In this document: positions 1-15,000 of the stretch, piece by piece
Layout: each line of letters starts with the position of its first letter
How positions within the stretch are numbered: the first letter of the stretch is position 1
Assembly (NCBI GenBank): GCA_921293015.1
Contig: OV121090.1
Span: forward strand, 20,598,304 to 20,662,303
DNA: 64,000 nt
Reading direction: 5' to 3'
From: Phorcus lineatus
Taxonomy: Eukaryota > Mollusca > Gastropoda > Trochida > Trochidae
Program-made: the position numbers and the translations under genes
The notes under the pieces: generated by a model
Told to the model about the DNA's origin: nothing
The model's database searches: none
What the model saw: the letters and a program-made list of their open reading frames with translations, nothing else

Positions 1-3000
1 TGGGGAACAGCGACACACAACCACCGCCGGACACATACACGCAAGCTCGACAAACTCATGCTCGTAGTACTTCAGACACACCTGATGAAAATCAACCATG
101 TATCAAATAAATATTTGATTTTGTAAAATTTCTGGGATTCGTTGTCATACAAAATCTACAAATTTAGATCAAAATTGACAGTCTCTTAGCCAAAGGCTAA
201 ATATACTAGTGATGAATAGCAAACAATCCTGGAGTTTAAAAACGCAACTATTGATCAATATAGTAACAGGACTTTTAGTTATTAGAAGCTTAAGAGCAAA
301 CTTATTTTAGCGTGCAAGTTTCGGAATGAATAGGACTCTCTGACTGTTCCATTTTAAAGCTATGACACCTGTCAAGTTTAGAATATGAATCAGAACTAGT
401 ACATCTTTGATTGTGTCAAGTGTAGTTGACATGATGTATTTTTTGCGGTGATTCCCCCGACTGTATTTGAGGCTATTCATTGTCAAAAAACAAAGGGAAA
501 TCTTTCGAAATTAGCCAAAATTATTAGACTTCACTTAGTCATTGTACAATTACAGTCCAACTTTTTGAATACTACAGGCCTGAAATAAGGTTTGTGAATT
601 TTTTAAAGTCGAGCTTCTCGATGGTGAAAGAGTTAAAAAAAAAGATAAAACCCTTGCAAAACATGCCGATTTACATAAGAGAGAGTTTCTGAGTATCATC
701 CCCAGACCCCAATCGGTCAATTATATGTATGTTCCAAGATTCAAAAAACATCACAGTAATTTCCCTAATAATGTTGGTACCTGTAAAGAGTCCCCAGAAA
801 TGATGAGAGCTGCGTCATTCTTTCTTCGAAGGGCGTTCAGCTCCAGATGAGCCTCCGTCCTGTCTGTGACATTACTGAACGTATGAATGGTCTGTATCCT
901 CGACACCAGTTTGGAGCTCTTGGCTATACACGTGGCGGTCTCCAACTTGTCTCCTGTCAACATCCATACCTGTGGACAAGACAGATACAGGATTTGTTCT
1001 TTCATGTGGGGCATTGTTTGATCATTATTTCTTCAAAGGTTCTGAAAATTTAAACAGTTTCATACTTTTCTTTGAGATATGAGAGATTCCTTTAAAGCTA
1101 CTGAAAATAGCAACAGAAGGAACACAAATATGATGTAACATTTTCTGTTTCTATTTCTGGATAAACAAGTATTGCATGATCCTGAGATCATATTATGGTC
1201 AAACATAAGAAGAGACATATTTGAACATGTGCATACACGATTTGGCCTAGAAACTATTTTATCAGCAAAGGTTCTTTCTATCGTTGTCTATGACAGCAGT
1301 TTGTAGCTAATTTCCCAAACACAGAGTCATCACATACAACCCATCATGTGAGATATTCTAATGTAAACATTAGACATTTAAAGGATTTGGAGATGAGAGT
1401 AGTTATCCAACCTTTATGCCAGCATTCCTCAGCAGTTCAAGAGTAGGTCGTACGTTGTCCTGTAGTTTGTCCTCGACCCCTGTCAGACACAGAAGGTCAA
1501 GGTCACGTTCTAGACTCTCTATAACAGCCTGAACCTTCGAGTTCCGATCTTGCAAGGACATCCGTGCTTGATGGATTCGACTCTGTAAAGGGAGGGAATT
1601 TTTCTGTTTGTCATATCACATGCTTAGTGTTCCTTATTGAGTGAATGTCTATCTTAGAAACTACAAGAAATAGTTCAGTTTGGTTGGTGACTCTTGCAGT
1701 CGAAAAAATATTGAATTCCTTCTGGAAGGGGTATCCTTATATCCTTATTTGATTTAAAAACTCTAAAAGAAAATAAAATTAATTAAAGTAATGTAAATTA
1801 ATTTTCACCTCAAAATCCTGGTAAGTTTCTTCAGTCAGCACCTTCTTGGCCACAACCAGAGTTCTCAGACCTTCTCTTGCCATGTTTCCACACTGAAGAG
1901 GTAAAAATAATGAATATTTTACAACAATTTAAATTCATGAAACAGCTTTAAAATATTTATAGTAAAATTAATTCATTTTAAAAAAGATGGACTCTACCTC
2001 TTCTTCCAACCAGTCATTGTACTGGACAATGTTCTGCATCACTACGTCTGCTCCCTTCAAGTAAAAAGTTATCTCCCCTGACTGCTCTTCCTGGAATAAA
2101 GGTAGGAAAAACTTTAAGTAAATGTCGTGTTGTTGTATTCACTGAAAATGAGAATATCAGCCAGTGTTCAAAATAGTTGCCTGCAAGCCCACAATTTCTG
2201 ATAAAATTCAGATGGAACTTGTTTGATAAGAGGTCAGCAAGCCTGTCTGGCTTGTGTGATTTTGGATTTTGTGATTGTCTATAAATAAAGGGCTTGTCAC
2301 ATTTTCAAGAGGGCTGGTTGGTTTTTAGTTACAAGCCCTGCGTGCCAGTAGGGACCAAAATTTATTTAGAAACCTGATCGATATCGACTCAAATTTTGTC
2401 TTGACAAAAACATGCCCACTGGACCATCATTAAGGCTAACTTGAAATCTCTTCATAGGAAGTAAGTACAGGCCAAATGGTCGTGTTTAACATTCATGGTT
2501 GTGATGAGATTTACAAAGTTTAAACTTCAATGCAAATACAGTGATTTCAGATGAATCAGATTTAAAATAAACATAAGAAATGTAAGAACTGGCAATGACA
2601 TTTACAGAGGAGCAATTTTTCTCCAAAATGTTTCATATGCAGACTAAAAATAGCAGAGATGTTAAATACCGAAGAAGGAATCTAAATAGTTTGAGGGAAG
2701 TGTGGTTAATGATCAGCTGAGGGAGCACGTACCTTGACAATGATGCCCATGCGCTTAGTCTCTGACGTAAATGGGAAGATTTGGAGAATTGTGTATGTGA
2801 GGATGGTGTCGTGAGGAGTTCTCAGTTGCATGCTGGTCAGGTCACGCTTAACAAGTGTCAGATTCACGCTCTCCGTCCAGGACACTAGCGCCACCTACAG
2901 AAAGATTGAATATTCGATAACAGGTTTAAAGTGGTCAGCCCGAGGTAATTTCAATAAGTGAGAATTAAGCTTGGACTTGGTTTAGGGTAATGACCATAAA

Positions 3001-6000
3001 GATGGAATCATGATAATATTTCAAGTGACCATTTCTATTCATCAAAATCATAAGAGAAAATGATACATGAAAAAGGACTTTAGAAAGTCTGCAAAACATC
3101 AATGAGTTTTCCTTTTCTTGTTTGCAAAGTCACTTAAAGATTAAACTGCTGCATCAATTGGTGAAAAATCATTCAAGAAAGTCTAAATTATGATGCTAGC
3201 TTATGATGTGGAAAAAGCAACTTTGACTATTGTTTTATTATCAGTAAGGATTTATAATACACATTTAGGACGTAAGAATATATACACTCAATGTCAGCAT
3301 AATATTTTAGTCTTTAAATGTACTGATACTTTTAATGTTTATAAAAGTTTATTACAACATTGATGGAAAAGAACAAAGGTAATGATCACATAATCTCAGT
3401 GAAATATTTGTGTCCTTGATACTATGAATCTGTTCAATTGAGACAAAAAAGAAAAAAAAATTCTTCAAACAGAACTTTAGAAACAAAATTTTCTGCCCAC
3501 ACCTCATCTGGACTAGAGGCCTGGTATGTAACTTTCTGACTGATCTGTTGGTCTGCCTCCGTGTCGCTCGCCGCTTCTCCATTCTCTTCATACACTGGTG
3601 TCACATTGTGACACAGGGCAACCGCCTTGACCGCCTCAAATACACGGGTGACCACAGTCCGGCGAACTGGACCCGATGATCTGGTGGGAGTGGCCTGAAT
3701 CAGCTGGGTTGTGGTCGGGGGTTGGGAGAAGGCTGTTCGTAGATGGGCCATCACCTGCAAGTAAAGTCATAGATTACTAATTGAAATGATTTATTTTGTG
3801 AGGGTAAAACTATTTAGCATCTGTCTACATCTGTCATCTGATTACAACTTGACTCCTGAACACATTGTTGTAGAAGTTGACAGACATTACAATTGAAACA
3901 GAGGTTTTTCAAGACTCCATCAGTTTAAATTTATTCATTTCCTTCGTATAGGAAGCATTTGGTATTATGATGAACAACATGTTGAGAGCAGATACCTTTG
4001 AGAAATGGTGTCCCTTCCCACATCCTTCCTAAAAAGTTCATGGCTTTAGGTCACGTTAGTGTTTTGTACAATGTGATCTTTGTTGGGTGACACTCGAATA
4101 ACATCATATTCCCCTCTGCAGACACAAGATACTAACACCATGAGAATAGTGATATGATTGATTTACCTCATCCATGGTTTCTGCATTGAAGGAAACAGTT
4201 CCGAGATGCAGCCTCTTGAATATCTGAGAGAGAGAAAGATATAAGGTTAATCTATTATACTATAAGGTTGATGGTACATAATTCACAATAACTACTAATG
4301 ACATTCTAATTATGAAAATGAGGGACTGAAACTAACAAAAGGAACAACTCATTATAGAATTAGAAAGTGCTTAATTTAACTACATTTTGATAATTAATTT
4401 CTGATTTCTTAGTTCAACATAAATGTGCAGAAATATAAAAACATTTTGTATAAATTATGCAAATTAGAGACTGTATATAACAAAAGCCACTTCTATACAT
4501 CATAGGCATTAAATGTATCAAGTTTGTTAGATTCTAATAAAATATTTCAGAGAGAGACAGACAAACAGACACACAGACACTGGATGCTATATATTCTAGA
4601 CTATTGAGTGGCAGGGCTATAATGAAAGTCTTGCTGAGGGGATCCGGGTTATGTCAACACTTTCAAGAGAACATCAATGACTTCAAGAAACTAAAATAAC
4701 AAAAGTGAGAAAGTCTGTAAGGTCATTTATGGCTGTGTGTAGTGATACTTACTAGCATCTGCCAAAACTAGCCAACCATTCGTATTGAAATTCAGCATAG
4801 CACTGTCCTCCAAACTAAGTGATGCAGAAAGGTTCCTTCAATCATGTTAACCACTCCAACTGTACAACAGTTAAACTCACAAGCATCAGCCACAACTGTT
4901 GGTGGGATTGCAAAGGCCTCATAAAGAAAGTGATACATGTTTCAAAATCCCCAAGGTCATATATGGACATGAACCAAACTTGATCCAAAGCTAATCAATG
5001 TGCTACCTCCTACTTCAAAACATTCCGAGAGACAATGAATCAAATAAAAGGAAGCTTGGGAAGAAGTATTAGAATCCAAAAAGGAAGCTACACCAACCAT
5101 CTCGTTCTGTGTGAGTGTCCCAGTTTTGTCAGACAGCAGATATGTGATGCGACCCATCTCCTCCGGAATGGTGGAACTCCGGACGACAGTTCCTGGAATT
5201 GCCTTGTCTCTCTGTATCATCCAGGAGTACACTGCTTTACCCATGTCCAGGTTCACTCGTAAACTGTAAGGCAGGAAGGAACCAATATTTTACACCTCAA
5301 ATCTTAATTATCATCCTTCTTTATTTAGATACTGTTCATTCATATCTTACTTTCCAGGAAATTTGAAAAACATTACTAGCCTTATCAATAACCATCATTT
5401 AATTTTGTTTCTAAAAAGTAAGTTTGGTCTTAAAAAATCTTTGTTGAATCACAATCTATTCCATATTTATCCAATTCAAATCTTAGTGATTTTCTATGTC
5501 AAGAGTTTGAACAAATCATTACAAGATATGACATTCAAATTAACTTTCTATGGCAATCAACAATTATCTTTTGAAGCAACAATATACCATTTTCCAGTAA
5601 ATGTTAAGTGTAGCACTTGCCTATCGATCAGAAATGAACAACTGTTGGAACAAGTGTACATTTCATTTTTCATCTGTCAACTTACCTGATGGGAATGATG
5701 TAGGAGAACAAACAGATGAACCGGAACAGATAACGATACCACGGTCCACCGAACCCCTGCAATAGACAACAAGCTTCAAACACATTGCTATTGACGTCAT
5801 ATTATTTTGCATTTGGACTCACTTGAGTTTTATAATGATATTCTCTCTACCTTATGAGTAACCTAAAAACAATAGTGAAATCATTTGGAAACAATGATAT
5901 CATTACAATGATATGATCACTTATGTGGCGTGATATCAAGGTTTTATCTCCTGTTCAAAGCACTGTCTTAATCATTTCCCTGGATAAATTGTAGTTTCAT

Positions 6001-9000
6001 AGCAACTAGTTATCACATCACAGTAAATCTTTACATGCTGTTTTCAGATCAACACAACCTGATATCTATAATGTTTGAGTCAAGTCAGAAGCATAATGTC
6101 AAGTCAGAAGTTTCAAAATCTTAACAAAAAAAACATAAATCAATATTTCTACTTTTCATTAAAAAAAATTAATAAGTGAAAATATTTCCACATTACCTTT
6201 AGAATCATCATAACAAAGGAGAGAACGATGACAGCAAAGAAGAGAAGTTTGGTCAGAGTGTTGATTTCTAGATCGAGGAGTCCAACCTGTGTGTAAGGAA
6301 TTGTATACAACAAATACAGAATATTATAAGAGGGACATGTTAACAACACAAATGTCTCAATGTTTATATTCCCTTCCAAAAGTGAGGAATATGCCAATAT
6401 ATAAGCAGATATGTAGGTGTCTGGTTACAGTACAATTACAAGACTGTAAAATATCAGTGACAATTTATGCGGTATTTACTTGTGGTCTGCAACTGACTGA
6501 TTCAGAAGCTTAGTATTATTAACTTATGATTCAAGAAAATAAGTATCTCAGAAAATGGTGAATAAATATAAATTCATCAGACATATATTTTTTTCTTTCC
6601 CTTACTCAACTACCCTTTCAAGGCATAACCTGTCCCAGTCTCAAATCAATGCTAACTCAAGCCTTGCTGCATTCCCTCAACTTTACTGTGCTAAGTCTCT
6701 GCATGAAGGGCATCCAGAGGTGGCATACATAAGAACAATAAGATTTTCCCCTTCCTGTTCTTTTCAGTGTCAGCTCTTTTGCCTACAAGGCTTAACCACA
6801 AATCTTTGCTTAAAGCATCAAGGCTTTATTATCCAGTAATGGAAACTGGTGTGAGTTAAGGCTTGCAGGGGAAGTTGGCCCATACCTTGCTGCTGGGTTG
6901 CGATTTAACCACAAATCTTTGCTTAAAGCATCAAGGCTTTATTATCCAGTAATGGAAACTGGTGTGAGTCATGGCTTGCAGGGGAAGTTGGCCCTTACCT
7001 TGCTGCTAGGTTGCGATGTGTTCATGACACTACGAGTTTCGGCTCCAGTGTAGATTACGACACCCATTGCTGTCCCTGACGCCACCACGGTGTCGGCCCA
7101 CAGGGTGTTCTCTATACCTAGAGGGTCCTCGCATGGTGTACCATCAGTCTGTGCAAGTACATACCGGTATATATATATCAAACATACCACCCAAATAGAT
7201 TTTTGGTGGGAAAGAAATCATAAAACATCATTGTAACAATTTCTAGATGTCCTTGGAAACTATTCCAAAAAGATTCTGTTAAAAAAAGACAATATTTTCT
7301 TCTAACAGGTCAAGGTCATCATTTGTTACTGGATCAACAAACCTTTCCCCAAAATCAACTCATTTTTTACCTAAATTTCACACTAACCCTAACATGACTC
7401 CATCATTGAAAATTGTTTTCATCATACTCAAATCTACGTACAAAATAAAAAATAAAAAGTTATAAATAACTAAAAATTATTTGTCATGACCTTGAAAACT
7501 AACTTAAGGTCACAAAATTGGCAAAATGGGAGAAAAATAAGGATATTACACAAGAAAAATTGCAAACAAATGTGAGAAGATATGATTGTTTCAATTATCA
7601 TATCACATATGAACCGAATAGCAAAATAATTATTTAGGTCTAGCACTACGGAGACTGAGATTCCTTACATTTACAAATTCAGCATTATCACTCCTGAAAA
7701 CATTTCAGCCTGATCATTTTAACATACCCTCGTAAACGTTCCTACAAAGCCGTGGATCTGTTTCTGTGGTTTCTCCGCATGGATGTGGGCACAGATATCC
7801 AGTATATCCTGGAATATAAACATAAGAAGAGGTTATCAGTTTACAATCTGTTTAATTCTTAATCAAGAAGATTCTCTTATTCTTTATTATCATCCACAAC
7901 TGGCTTGTACAGATGATATTGAATGTGTAAGATCAAGCAATATCTAAAAGCGATATCTACATTGCTTCGGATATTTCTTACTTTAATCATCTCTTGTTGA
8001 TATATTTGATATCAGAAGACACAAGAGTGAGGTTATCTATCTATATACTGGTTACAAAAGTTTTAATATTCAATGTGAAAAATATATTGCAAATCTTATT
8101 CTAAGGCATTGAACAACATAATCTTATGACTGCAATACATTTTCTCAGCTGATTTATCTTAGTAGGTCTAATGACAATATCACTTTAGTTTCATCAATTT
8201 TGCTACAAGTATACATACAAAATCTCTTGGATGGCAATTACAATTTCTATATTTTAGGGGTGCTACATAAAGCTGCTTGTTTTTGCTGTGTAGGTTAAGG
8301 AATACCTAAAGATTACCAAAATCGAGCTACAACCCACCACGTTAGATGGCAGTCGCTGTGTGTTCTGTACAGCCAGTCTAAGTTTCCAGTCCGTCTCTCC
8401 GTCTAGCTGGTCCGTACGGATAAAACATGCTCCGTCCTTCTCCGTCGTCCGCACAAAGATCAGATCAGCTGGTACTCTCTGGTTCTGTTCAATACATGAC
8501 TTTAACTTAATTGTCATACAAATTTGCCTTTTTTTTTACCATACTTTCAATGACAAAGGTCATATAAGTTATATGTGCACGTGTGCAAAGATCACATCAG
8601 CTTGTACTCTCTGTTTCTGTAGAATACATGACTAAAACTAAAAAGTCTTACCAATTTACAATTTTTTACCTACATTGAATAACAGATGTTATATAACTCA
8701 TGTATGCATATGTGCAATTATTACTTTTGCTTTGCAATAGTTCTTTTCACAAATGTCATATATTTCATATATGCACACATGCTCAAGTAACTTTTTCTTC
8801 GCAACAAGTTTTTTTTGCAAGAGTTTCCAAAGCTTGTTGTCAATGTGGGTATCACGATAAATTAAATGTGACATTCTTACAGATTTATTGTACATTTTAT
8901 CGTGAACTAAACCAAGATGATGCACCAATACAATGGTGCATCGTGACATCCCTACCTTTTCTACTATGATGAGGTCTCCAACTCGAATATCGGAGCTAGG

Positions 9001-12000
9001 TATCTTGACAATTCCATCCCGACAGAGTTTCTTGTAGATTTGTGAGTTGGCCTCCTTGTCACGCCGATATCGCCGCCAATCATCCAGCGCCTCACGACAC
9101 ATTGTCACGAATATCACAAAGCCCTGAAACAGCATCAGAGAGCTTAGGATTGGTGTGATGATATACCAACATGAACTAATGAACCAGAGGTAATAAATGA
9201 AAATTAAGTTACAACTAAACAAATTAAATTTCACAAGCATCTCAAATTTTTGTCCAATGTGCAAAATAGCTGTTGCCAATGAACCTTTGTTGGTGAGTCA
9301 GATAAGGCAAGTGGCAACATTGAACAAAAAGCCTGCCTGGCTTTCGGGATTTTTGATAAACAAATTATGATTACATTTTTAAGTCTGTGAAATCTGTCAA
9401 ATGCTGGATGATTTTACATTTAACATGCCCTGGTGCCAGACTAAAGCATTACATTCTATCCCAAATTCATATCCAACTTTTTCATTTATACATTTGACTT
9501 TACAGATAAGAAAAGTTATCAGTCTGGATATACTTTTATCAAGGACTGAGTGGATCATAGTTGCTATGGTAACCTTAGTGTCATGCAATAGACAGGAAGT
9601 TAATGTTATACAGTAGCTAAAGTTATCTTTGTGAGGCTCTAATCATCACTGAATTTATCACATGTGTCATGTATGTCGTGACTTTCACAATAGAAATGTT
9701 GTTTAACAGAAAATATTGCAGTTCTCATTTCATTTACTAGTCATTTAAACGCACTAGTGCACACCAATATTTTATAAACACAACAAATGCATAGATACTG
9801 CATATCTCTCGATATTACTCAAGATCACCACTCAAGTAATCTACCTCGTAAGTTACTTAACAAATATTCACGTGGATTTTTAAAGGCCGGAAGTATTTAA
9901 TGTAAGGTAACTGAACTGCAGAACTACAATATAGGAAATATCAAAATTTTGCTTAATACCAGAAAAGCGGAAACGGCAGCCCCTATGGTCAATCTAATAA
10001 CAATGCTAATACTGTGTTATTAAATCGGTTAATTTACAACATTGCTTTCATAAAACATATTTCATGATTTGTTCTCAGTTCAGAGTTTAGGTAAATTCAA
10101 TAGCTGCACATAATACTAGTTTAGCCGCTTTCAACTGTCCATAATTTATCCCTTTTGTGGACAGCTAACCATAGATTTCTTATATGTCCAAGCCGACAGC
10201 GGCTGTCTATGCAGGTCAACTGTAAAGAATTTAAAGTATTTCATTGCATCGATTCAAAGCTTAAGTGAATGCATAAGTCCTCTTTAACCTTAAAATAGCC
10301 AATTTAAACCATAAAAGCGTGCACTAGTGCCTTTAAAGGTGATACAAGGCAAAGCCTGAAAAAATCATGTTAATTTAGGAAGTTTTAAGATAAAAATAAG
10401 CTTATATTACAGGCTGGGACTGTTAATGCGTAAGACAGATGTCTGTCATTATTGGAATCTTTCAACAAGTATGGTTGATACAGAACTTAAAAGAGTCTTT
10501 TACACTTACCAATGGACCCCAGTATGTGTAGAGATATCCTATCCTGATGGCCGGTATAAACTGGGCGCACGCCATTATCAGAAAGTATAAGTTGAGAAAG
10601 AACTTGAACTGCTCAAATAAAACCTGAAATGAAATATCAAAGAGAAATTAGTGGTAATATAAGTTACCACTGGCTGCGGAGATTATCATGTTTTCCAGTT
10701 AAATGTACAAAAAGAATAAAGTTTGAGTTGGATATTTAACAATGACACATGGTAAATCTCCATATCAAACTCACAGACACAAGGTAATGCATTTATCTTG
10801 ACAAGAACCCTTTATTTTTAAATCTGGCTTGAAAGAATGGGTGGGTCAAAAATGGCAGTCAGTGTTACTTATATATATCAATTTACAAATAAAATTTTCA
10901 TGTCACAAAAAGTATAGTTAAGTACTGGCGCTGAAACTAGATGGAAATTCGAGAGTAACAACAATAAATCAAAATGATTAATATTGCAAGGCTTTCTTGG
11001 TTTTGGTCTTGTGACATAGTGTATTCACTCCATCTAAATCAAATACCTTTGGTATGAAAGTGATGATGTTGTATTTTTGATTTTTGACGACATTTCTTGG
11101 ATACTTTTCTTGAGGCCCCGTTGCCAGTCCAATGTAGACATTACGGGGTTTGTATTCCTTCTGTCGCAAACACGGGCCAAACAGTCGCCTCCAGCAACTG
11201 AAAAAGAATAAAGGTCTTATATGAATAATTCAATGATCATTTTAAAACTTGAATCCAAATGATAAATACGATGTTAACTGGACAAAACAATCATCAAACC
11301 AAAATCATAGTCATCTAAAGATTAGTATTGTGTGATCATTGTCATATGATAGGATATCATGATATCAGTTCTACCTTACTATGTAAATCAAAAAGGATAC
11401 AAATCATCAAAAAGCAGACAAGTTTCTTTAAGAAGATAAAACCTTTATTTTTCACAACAAAAACTCATTTGAAACCCTGTAATATCAGTAATTACCATGT
11501 CATAACAAAAATAATAAAATATATATACCGTATGTGACTGGGTATGAGCCCCCCTCGCGTATAAGCCGACCCCCTTTCTCAACCCCCCAAATCCCAGTAA
11601 AAACCCAGTATCTCTTGTATAAACCGACCCTATTTTTTACACTTCCCGGCTGACTGGCAAGTTCCATAGCAGGTTGATGTTACCATCGATACGTTGACAC
11701 TTGATCTGGCTTAATCAAAACATTCTTTATTTTTCAGGCGTTTTTCAAAAATAAACTATATATGTATATATGTTACAGTCAATGTCTAAAATCAGTCAAT
11801 CTGTAGATCGACTGAAATTTTTAGTCAATCTGTAGATTGCCTGATTCACTCAGGCAATGTATAGATTGACTGAAAAAAGCAGTCAATGTACATATTGAGG
11901 CAACATTTAGGCTGATTTTCAGTCAGATTCACTGAAATGAATTATGCTCATTAATTGGTCAAAACAATAACAAACAGTAATGTAGATGCCCATAGTTTTA

Positions 12001-15000
12001 TTGACATATCATGGATTATTTCAATTTTTGTTTGGACATGTGATGCTGGAGTGACACCTGCTGTTGCACTTCACACCTGACTTGAAACATTTACATCTGT
12101 TGTTCTGACATTGTTTGCCATTTGCTGCACAGTTGCATTTAATATATCCCTGGCCACCAAATCGGGACTCACTCTGTACTGCATGACGTAGGCCAACTTC
12201 AACATCCCTGGACATGTCCTCGATGGTAAACAGATTCTGGGTGCACAGATCAAACTGATTTCTGCTGTAGTGTCCCTTAAGAATGGTCACATTGTCACAC
12301 GGGTTGCCAGCAACATGCTCTAAACGACTACGTTTGACCATACGTTCAGCTTGTGAAAGCTGACCATCTACAGCTCTTTTCCTCTGGACCTCGATGTTCC
12401 GTTGATTCACTCTTAGCTGTGCATCTCTGTTGGAAGGGTGTTTGAACGCAGTCCAACTTTTGCTTCAGTTCCAAACAGGGCCTTGTATGGTGATTGCTTT
12501 ATTCCAGAATGGTAGCTGCTGTTCTTTTGGAATTGTACAAAGCGAAGTCCCATAGGCCAGTCTGTTGAGTCGTGGTCCCCTAGCCATGCAGTGGCATGTC
12601 ATTCACGTCACAGTTCAAACGTTCTACTGAACCTTGACTCTGGGGATGTCTCGGCTTACCATGTAGGATTACAGGATTTAGGAGGAATCTAACTGTGGCT
12701 TCCTATTAGTTATTCACACAATCACATTTATCAGCTGCTTAACCATTTCTGATCTCTTAAAACATTAGACAGAGTTAATCTTTGGCTTAGAAGCAATCCA
12801 ATTATTGTTTGAACTGGCTGCCAATCTGTTGTCAAAGCATTAATGAGCATAATTCATTTCAGTCAATCTGTCTGAAAATCAGCCTAAATTTTCAGTCAAT
12901 CTGTACATTGACTGCTTTTTTCAGTCAATCTATACATTGCCTGAGTGAATCAGGCAATCTACAGATTGACTAAAAATTTCAGTCGATCTACAGATTGACT
13001 GATTTTAGACATTGACTGTAACATATATATATATGTAATATATGTCACCATGGAAACCGTCTGTACCTGCCACACATGTTGATCCACCCATCAGACAGGA
13101 AGTAGCTGATTGAGTTTGTGCGGTACCGTCGGTACTTCCTCTCCTTCATCAACGAGTCATTCTCGTCGATTGCAAAATCTTGGATGTTGCCGCTGCCCGC
13201 CATTAGTGGGATTTCATCAAGATCATCGTCATCTGAGGAATATCTGGAATAGAAAAGTTTTCTTAAATTGGGAGTTAGAAACTTTGTGTCACAGACATCT
13301 TTATCATTTGATTAGTAAATCAAAACTAGCAATGCTAATCAAGAGCATCAAATGGGACGCTATTTATAATAATTTCCCTTTAATGGAAACCTTAAAAAAA
13401 GACTTTAGAGATAAAACCACAACCAGGATATACCATTGCCACAAAAGGACTTCCAGATTATCCTTTGAGAAATATTTATATCTACTGAATGGTTGCACAT
13501 TTACCAACATAAACACTAAATATTATGGTTTATGATGAAGTTGGAAGATTCCCCCTTTAGACATATATCTTTAAACTTTAGAATTTTTAAATTAAAATGA
13601 AACAATTGCGTACATTTTCGACGAATCTACACAGAATTTTAAGACAACTAATCATTCAATTTTTGTAGCCCCTGGTTTTGTTTTATTGAGATGTAAATTA
13701 ACAATAGCAGATTGACCTCGAGCTCTGTGTTTTATGAATACATTATTCCAAAAACATTTATGTAGCACAAGTTGACCGTATATTTAAGATTTAATTCTTA
13801 CCGAGCTTGCTATGTGATGTCTTCAGCAGTCCTTACTATCAATATATTAAAAGCTCACTATCTTTGAACAACACCTTTTACTGTCTAAATTTAAATGCTA
13901 CATTCTATGTTATTCAGAACAATTGTACACTATTCATTAGAAACTGCGGCCGCTGGGAAGTCATAGCAGTTGAAAATAGAAACTGCCTGCTGTGTAACTC
14001 ACCAACAAAAGCAAATGAATTTGCTTATCTGTTTTAAAGTTTAACATTTGTGAATATGATATAACTTTACATACCTGAATATTTTTATGTTTCATAACAT
14101 TACAAGTTGAAAATATCCTTAATAAAAAGAATTCAGTTATTTTCAAATTTCCTCATAGTTGATGATGCTGAACCGACTTAGAATTAACCTTCACCTTATA
14201 TATATCTCAACTTTTTAAGCTGAGGATAAAGAATTTGAAAAAAGTCTTACAATACAATAAGTTCATGGTCTGAGACATATCATGATATTTCAGAAATAAA
14301 CAATTTGATACCTAGCATTTCATAATACTTTTTAAAATTCTTTTCTTTATTCTATTACTTTTGTCAAAATTCTTGATTCATATTTAAAAGAAACAAGTCT
14401 ATTCATGAAACAAAACATAAAAATACAGACCCTTTTTTCTTTCAAGTTACAACTGAAATTTTACAAGAAATAACCAGCAGTCGTTCGGCCATTTTGTTTA
14501 TCTAACACCTATCACCGAACTTTCTACTTCAAACCCAAATTCAAGGACACATACCTGAAACTAATCAAAATCTACACAATGAATCAAACAAACATACAAG
14601 CAGGTATGACATAAATACATTCATGTATCACATAAAACATGTCGTCACGTACATTAATATCTTTCATCACATCAAGCTCTGCACACCACAGATCACAGCT
14701 GGCATCCAACTCAGACACTTTAATGGTTGCTTATTACCATATTTCCTCAAATGATATTATTCTCTAATATTATGAAACAGATCCTTAATGATAAGTTATC
14801 ATAGATTTTTAGAAGCCATGGCAAATAGAGTTTGCTTGTCTGTATTAAATTCCCTACCTGTATTGGAAACAGTGAATCCCCTTTGAAAATTTCCTTCTCT
14901 GCCACTTGAAGGTTAGTTAATATAAGCTGAATCCAGGACAAATAATTAAGGACATTTGACACTTCCTTTCGAAGAATATGTATTTCTCATTGAGTAAAGT

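Noticed and set aside
8698-9279. 193-codon open frame as a single protein
   Set aside because: Only 8956-9123 is an ATPase exon with proper splice borders; the rest is read-through into introns.
12021-12410. 129-codon open frame with a cysteine cluster taken as a host gene
   Set aside because: It lies wholly between the 183-bp inverted ends and matches the tail of a transposon integrase, so it is element debris.
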